Assembly: GCA_947303855.1 (NCBI GenBank)
Contig: CAMYZO010000028.1
Location: 1 to 37,151, forward strand
DNA from: an uncultured Prevotellaceae bacterium
Lineage (GTDB): Bacteria; Bacteroidota; Bacteroidia; Bacteroidales; Bacteroidaceae
Direction: 5' to 3'
DNA length: 37,151 nt
The notes under the pieces were generated by a model. It searched no databases and was not told the DNA's origin. It was given only the letters and a program-made list of their open reading frames with translations. Shown in pieces: positions 34,141 to 37,151 of the stretch. Each line of letters opens with the position of its first letter. Position 1 is the first letter of the stretch. A program made the translations under genes and the position numbers.

Positions 34141-35835
34141 TTACTTCTTCAGCAGTTTCTTTCCGCCGACGATGACCATGCCTTTGTACTGGTCATCTAC
34201 CTTCTGACCGGCCAGGTTGTAGATGGCACCGTCCTTGGTGGTATCGGCAGTGATGGTGGCAATGCCGGTGGGATCTGCCGGATTGGTGCGTATGGTCTTG
34301 GTGTTGTCGATGACCAGGTGGCAGTTATTCACCGTCAGGTATGCGGCGATGTTGTGCTTGCTTGCCAGAAGGCTGGTGCTGAACGAGTACTTCACGTAGT
34401 AGTTCTTGCCGTTGGTTGCTTCAATATTAGCGTTTGCCGATACGACCTCGTTTTGGCGCGTGATGTCCAGTTTAACCTTGGCACCATTCATAATCTTTGA
34501 GATGTAGTCGGCGGCATAGTAGTCGTGCTGCCAGTTGTCTTCTGCCAGTAACACTTCTTTATATAAGCACCGGTTCGGACCGTCCGTGGTAGCGTAGAGC
34601 ACAGCGTAGAGAGCGTCCTCGAACGTATTATTGTTCATGTTGTCAATAACTACGATGAAGTTGTTCAGACGGCGGTTCATGATTTCGTCAAAATCAGTCA
34701 CACCGCTGTTGTCGGTCGTGTTGTTGACAAATTCCAGGTGCAGGGCTCCTTCGGCAGGGATGGTGTAGCGCACGGAGGCTGCCTTGCCCAACTTGGTGCT
34801 GTTGTCCTCGGCACCGATGGTGCTGGTCTCGGGGAAGCGGCTCACCGTCAGCGTTGTCACGCAGGTCTTGGTATTGCCGTTACGGCCCAGGTACAGTTTC
34901 TCGGCATCTTCCTTCAGTGTGAAGTACTCCACGACGGGGTCGTCTTCAACCAGACGTCCGTTGATAAACTGGCGGGTGGTGAAGAGCACCTTGGGCTTGT
35001 CGTCATTCAGGGTAAAGATGTCGATGGCAGCCTTTTTGGTGTCGTCGCTGTTGTTGAAGCCACCGGCAATGGTGATGATGTCGCCCTTCTTGAAGCCACC
35101 CTCCACGCTAATCATGGCATAGTTGGCGTTGAGGGCATCCTCAGTCATGTAGCCGTTGGGGAACTCGATGCAGGCATAGTCGGTCTTGTTCATCTTCAGT
35201 TTAACGCCGGTAGTGGAGATGTTGCCGCTTTTCGTGAGACCGTCCATAGAGGTGGGATAGCTGAAGATGTCGTAGCTCACGGGCTTGTCGCCTTCACCGC
35301 CGGGTGTCTCGTCGCCACGGATAACCTTCAGCGAGGTGATGCAGGTGCCGGTGTTGCCTGCGCGGCCTAAGAAAATCTCCCAGGTGTCCTCCTCCAGGGT
35401 GTAGGTCTGTTCCACGGGTTCACCGGCCGATGTACGTCCGTTGATGAATTGCTCTGTTGTCCAGACGGGCTCTTCAGACGTTGGGTCTATGCGGAAGGCC
35501 ACTGCTGCTTTCTTCGTGTCGTCTGCATTATTGAAGGCACCGGCAATCTTGATGACGTCTCCCTTCTTGAAGCCGCCGGCAATCATCAGGTTGATGTAAT
35601 AGCCCTCGGCACCATTATCGCCGAACTTGTAAGACTTGCCAATCTTGATGCAGTCAACGGCATCTTTGTTTGTGTGAATCTTCACCGTCGAGTAGCCAAC
35701 GTCTTCCGTTTCTGCCGTGCCGCTGTTGCTGTACAAGTAGATGCCATTCTTGGATGCCGGATAGTCAATCAGCGTTTGGGCGTGGATACTCATGGCTGCG
35801 ATGGCCATGGTCAAAAGAGTAAATAGTTTCTTCAT
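34141..35835 (-). CDS. secreted protein with two tandem CBM-like modules, a third C-terminal module and a C-terminal tag
   Basis: 564 aa; signal peptide MKKLFTLLTMAIAAMSIHAQ; duplicated FKKGDxIxIAGxFNNxDDTKKAA...TxQFINGR...LGRxGNTxTCxTxLxVxR blocks; ends IYNLAGQKVDDQYKGMVIVGGKKLLKK. Confidence 0.75.
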   Translation of the reverse strand: MKKLFTLLTMAIAAMSIHAQTLIDYPASKNGIYLYSNSGTAETEDVGYSTVKIHTNKDAVDCIKIGKSYKFGDNGAEGYYINLMIAGGFKKGDVIKIAGAFNNADDTKKAAVAFRIDPTSEEPVWTTEQFINGRTSAGEPVEQTYTLEEDTWEIFLGRAGNTGTCITSLKVIRGDETPGGEGDKPVSYDIFSYPTSMDGLTKSGNISTTGVKLKMNKTDYACIEFPNGYMTEDALNANYAMISVEGGFKKGDIITIAGGFNNSDDTKKAAIDIFTLNDDKPKVLFTTRQFINGRLVEDDPVVEYFTLKEDAEKLYLGRNGNTKTCVTTLTVSRFPETSTIGAEDNSTKLGKAASVRYTIPAEGALHLEFVNNTTDNSGVTDFDEIMNRRLNNFIVVIDNMNNNTFEDALYAVLYATTDGPNRCLYKEVLLAEDNWQHDYYAADYISKIMNGAKVKLDITRQNEVVSANANIEATNGKNYYVKYSFSTSLLASKHNIAAYLTVNNCHLVIDNTKTIRTNPADPTGIATITADTTKDGAIYNLAGQKVDDQYKGMVIVGGKKLLKK

Positions 35836-35875
35836 AATTATTAATTAGTTGTTATTAAATGTTCCCTTTTCGATG

Positions 35876-35907
35876 CAAAGATAACAGAATTATTTGTAAC
35901 AACCAAA
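35876..35907 (-). promoter_or_regulatory. promoter for the 34141-35835 gene
   Basis: Minus strand: TTTG (35904-35907), 20 nt, TATCTTTG (35876-35883). Confidence 0.65.
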
Positions 35908-35937
35908 CATTTTGCTCTTTTTTCCATTTTTTTTTTG

Positions 35938-35945
35938 TAACTTTG
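35938..35945 (+). promoter_or_regulatory. -7 element (TAACTTTG) for the GNAT gene
   Basis: TAACTTTG 38 nt before the ATG at 35984; upstream T-rich tract. Confidence 0.5.
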
Positions 35946-35983
35946 CAGCGACGTTACACTACAATGATAGCAGATGAATTAAC

Positions 35984-36457
35984 ATGAATATAAGAAAAGC
36001 AAACAAAGAGGATATTAAGTGTATTATTGAGCTGTTGCATCAGGTGAACATGGTGCATCATGTGCTGCGTCCTGACCTGTTCAAACCCCACACAACCAAG
36101 TATAATGAACAGGAACTCGAATCCATGCTCGATGACAACAGCAAACCCATATTCGTGTATGACGACGGTGGAGTATTGGGCTATGCATTCTGCCAGGTTT
36201 CTGAAGTTAAGAACCACTTGTTGCTTGAAGACATGAAGACGCTGTATATCGACGATATCTGTGTAGACGAAAATGCTCGCGGCAAGCATGTCGGTAAAGC
36301 GTTATATGAATATGTACGCGAATACGCAAGATCCATAGACTGCAACAATATCACCCTGAATGTTTGGGAGGGTAACACTCCCGCATGGCATTTCTATAAG
36401 GCTATGGGTATGAAGGTGCAAAAAACTACCATGGAGATTACTTTGAAAACGAAATGA
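35984..36457 (+). CDS. GNAT family N-acetyltransferase
   Basis: 157 aa; acetyl-CoA binding region IDDICVDENARGKHVGKALYEYVREYA and LNVWEGNTPAWHFYKAMGMKVQKTTMEI. Confidence 0.92.
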   Translation: MNIRKANKEDIKCIIELLHQVNMVHHVLRPDLFKPHTTKYNEQELESMLDDNSKPIFVYDDGGVLGYAFCQVSEVKNHLLLEDMKTLYIDDICVDENARGKHVGKALYEYVREYARSIDCNNITLNVWEGNTPAWHFYKAMGMKVQKTTMEITLKTK

Positions 36458-36459
36458 AG

Positions 36460-36823
36460 ATATCTTGGCTTCTGGAACATCTCAATCAGATGGTCCAAGT
36501 TAGTGGAGTTCTTCTTGCAGACAATGACGATGTTGCAGTCGTTTACCTGAGACTGCTTCAAGTTTCGCCAAATGTCCATAATGTTGTAGATGTCGATGAT
36601 GTTCTTCTGGCTCAGGTCATCAGACCTCTTGAAAAAGCGGAAGTCCTTCTTCATGCGTTATATCAATGCCACGGTCAAATGATAGCCCGATAATATCCTC
36701 AAAAGTGTCTGTCTTACCACACTGTATCTTTCCCAACAGCAGACCAGGCTCTTCGGTATGAGGCCCATCTTCCAACAGCTGATTCACACTGCCCTCCACG
36801 CTATCAATCTTTTCCTGTGGCAT
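36460..36823 (-). pseudogene. degraded P-loop ATPase (DEAD/Z1-like helicase) 5' fragment
   Basis: Frame 1: MPQEKIDSVEGSVNQLLEDGPHTEEPGLLLGKIQCGKTDTFEDIIGLSFDRGIDIT (Walker A GKIQCGKT). A different frame then continues KKDFRFFKRSDDLSQKNIIDIYNIMDIWRNLKQSQVNDCNIVIVCKKNSTNLDHLIEMFQ. Homology-like text stops at the GNAT 3' end. Confidence 0.6.
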
Positions 36824-36929
36824 TTCGCCGTAAGGTTAATTGATTTTTAAAGTGCGCCGATCTTTTCCGAGTGCCGTAACGATTCGCCGCAGGCAAATCG
36901 TGGTACAAGCGAGAGAAAAATGGGAAATA

Positions 36930-36961
36930 TTTGCTTGTTTCATATATTTGTTGTAAATTTG
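36930..36961 (+). promoter_or_regulatory. promoter for the right-edge CDS
   Basis: TTTG (36930-36933), 20 nt, TAAATTTG (36954-36961). Confidence 0.6.
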
Positions 36962-36991
36962 CAGCCTAATAGTGTAAAAAGGAGATTTATT

Positions 36992-37151
36992 ATGGAAGCA
37001 GTAACTATACAGGCAAAGCCGTTCACCCCATTCCAGATTGAGATGCTGGAATTGGTGTCCAGAGTATCCTCAGAAGTGGAAATGCAAGACATTCGACGCA
37101 TGCTTGGCCAGTATTTCGCCAAGCGAGCTGAGGATGCCATTGACCGTCTTT
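36992..37151 (+). CDS. partial CDS, possible type II antitoxin-like small protein (truncated by window end)
   Basis: AAGGAG upstream; MEAVTIQAKPFTPFQIEMLELVSRVSSEVEMQDIRRMLGQYFAKRAEDAIDRL... resembles small Bacteroidota antitoxins that precede PIN-domain toxins (recalled, not searched). Confidence 0.5.
   Translation, partial: MEAVTIQAKPFTPFQIEMLELVSRVSSEVEMQDIRRMLGQYFAKRAEDAIDRL

Noticed and set aside
36454-36693. 79-aa plus-strand ORF after the GNAT gene
   Set aside because: Lies antisense to the degraded helicase fragment, whose frames carry recognisable motifs.

Overview
The window is chromosomal DNA that looks like Bacteroidota, most likely Prevotella-like. This is inferred from TAnnTTTG promoters, a SusC/SusD pair, and C-terminal 'YNLxGQ(K/R)V...KGxYIxxGKKxxxK' tags. 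The left end (1-2400) is a decayed accessory strip next to a minus-strand tRNA-Arg(CCG): a frameshifted small lipoprotein gene, an Abi/HEPN-like gene, and a winged-helix remnant. The housekeeping block is asnA, clpB, a 1,852-aa alpha-2-macroglobulin/MG2 protein, a DUF1573 protein and meaB. From 14185 to 35835 on the minus strand is a pectin-type polysaccharide utilization locus: GH3, PL1 pectate lyase, two uncharacterised secreted proteins, a small lipoprotein, a DUF5123/DUF4957-like beta-helix lipoprotein, SusD, SusC, a giant CE8 pectinesterase and a protein with duplicated modules. The right end has a GNAT acetyltransferase, a degraded P-loop ATPase/helicase and the start of a possible antitoxin gene. 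The main leads are: (i) several unrelated families of 7-9 bp tandem micro-arrays, three of them inside coding sequence or replacing an intergenic region; (ii) a LacI-type palindrome upstream of susC with no regulator gene nearby; (iii) a short C-terminal tag shared by four secreted proteins of the locus; (iv) large non-catalytic modules that may bind pectin; (v) a 13/14 inverted repeat between clpB and the MG2 gene. All calls come from reading the sequence and the supplied translations; no searches were run.
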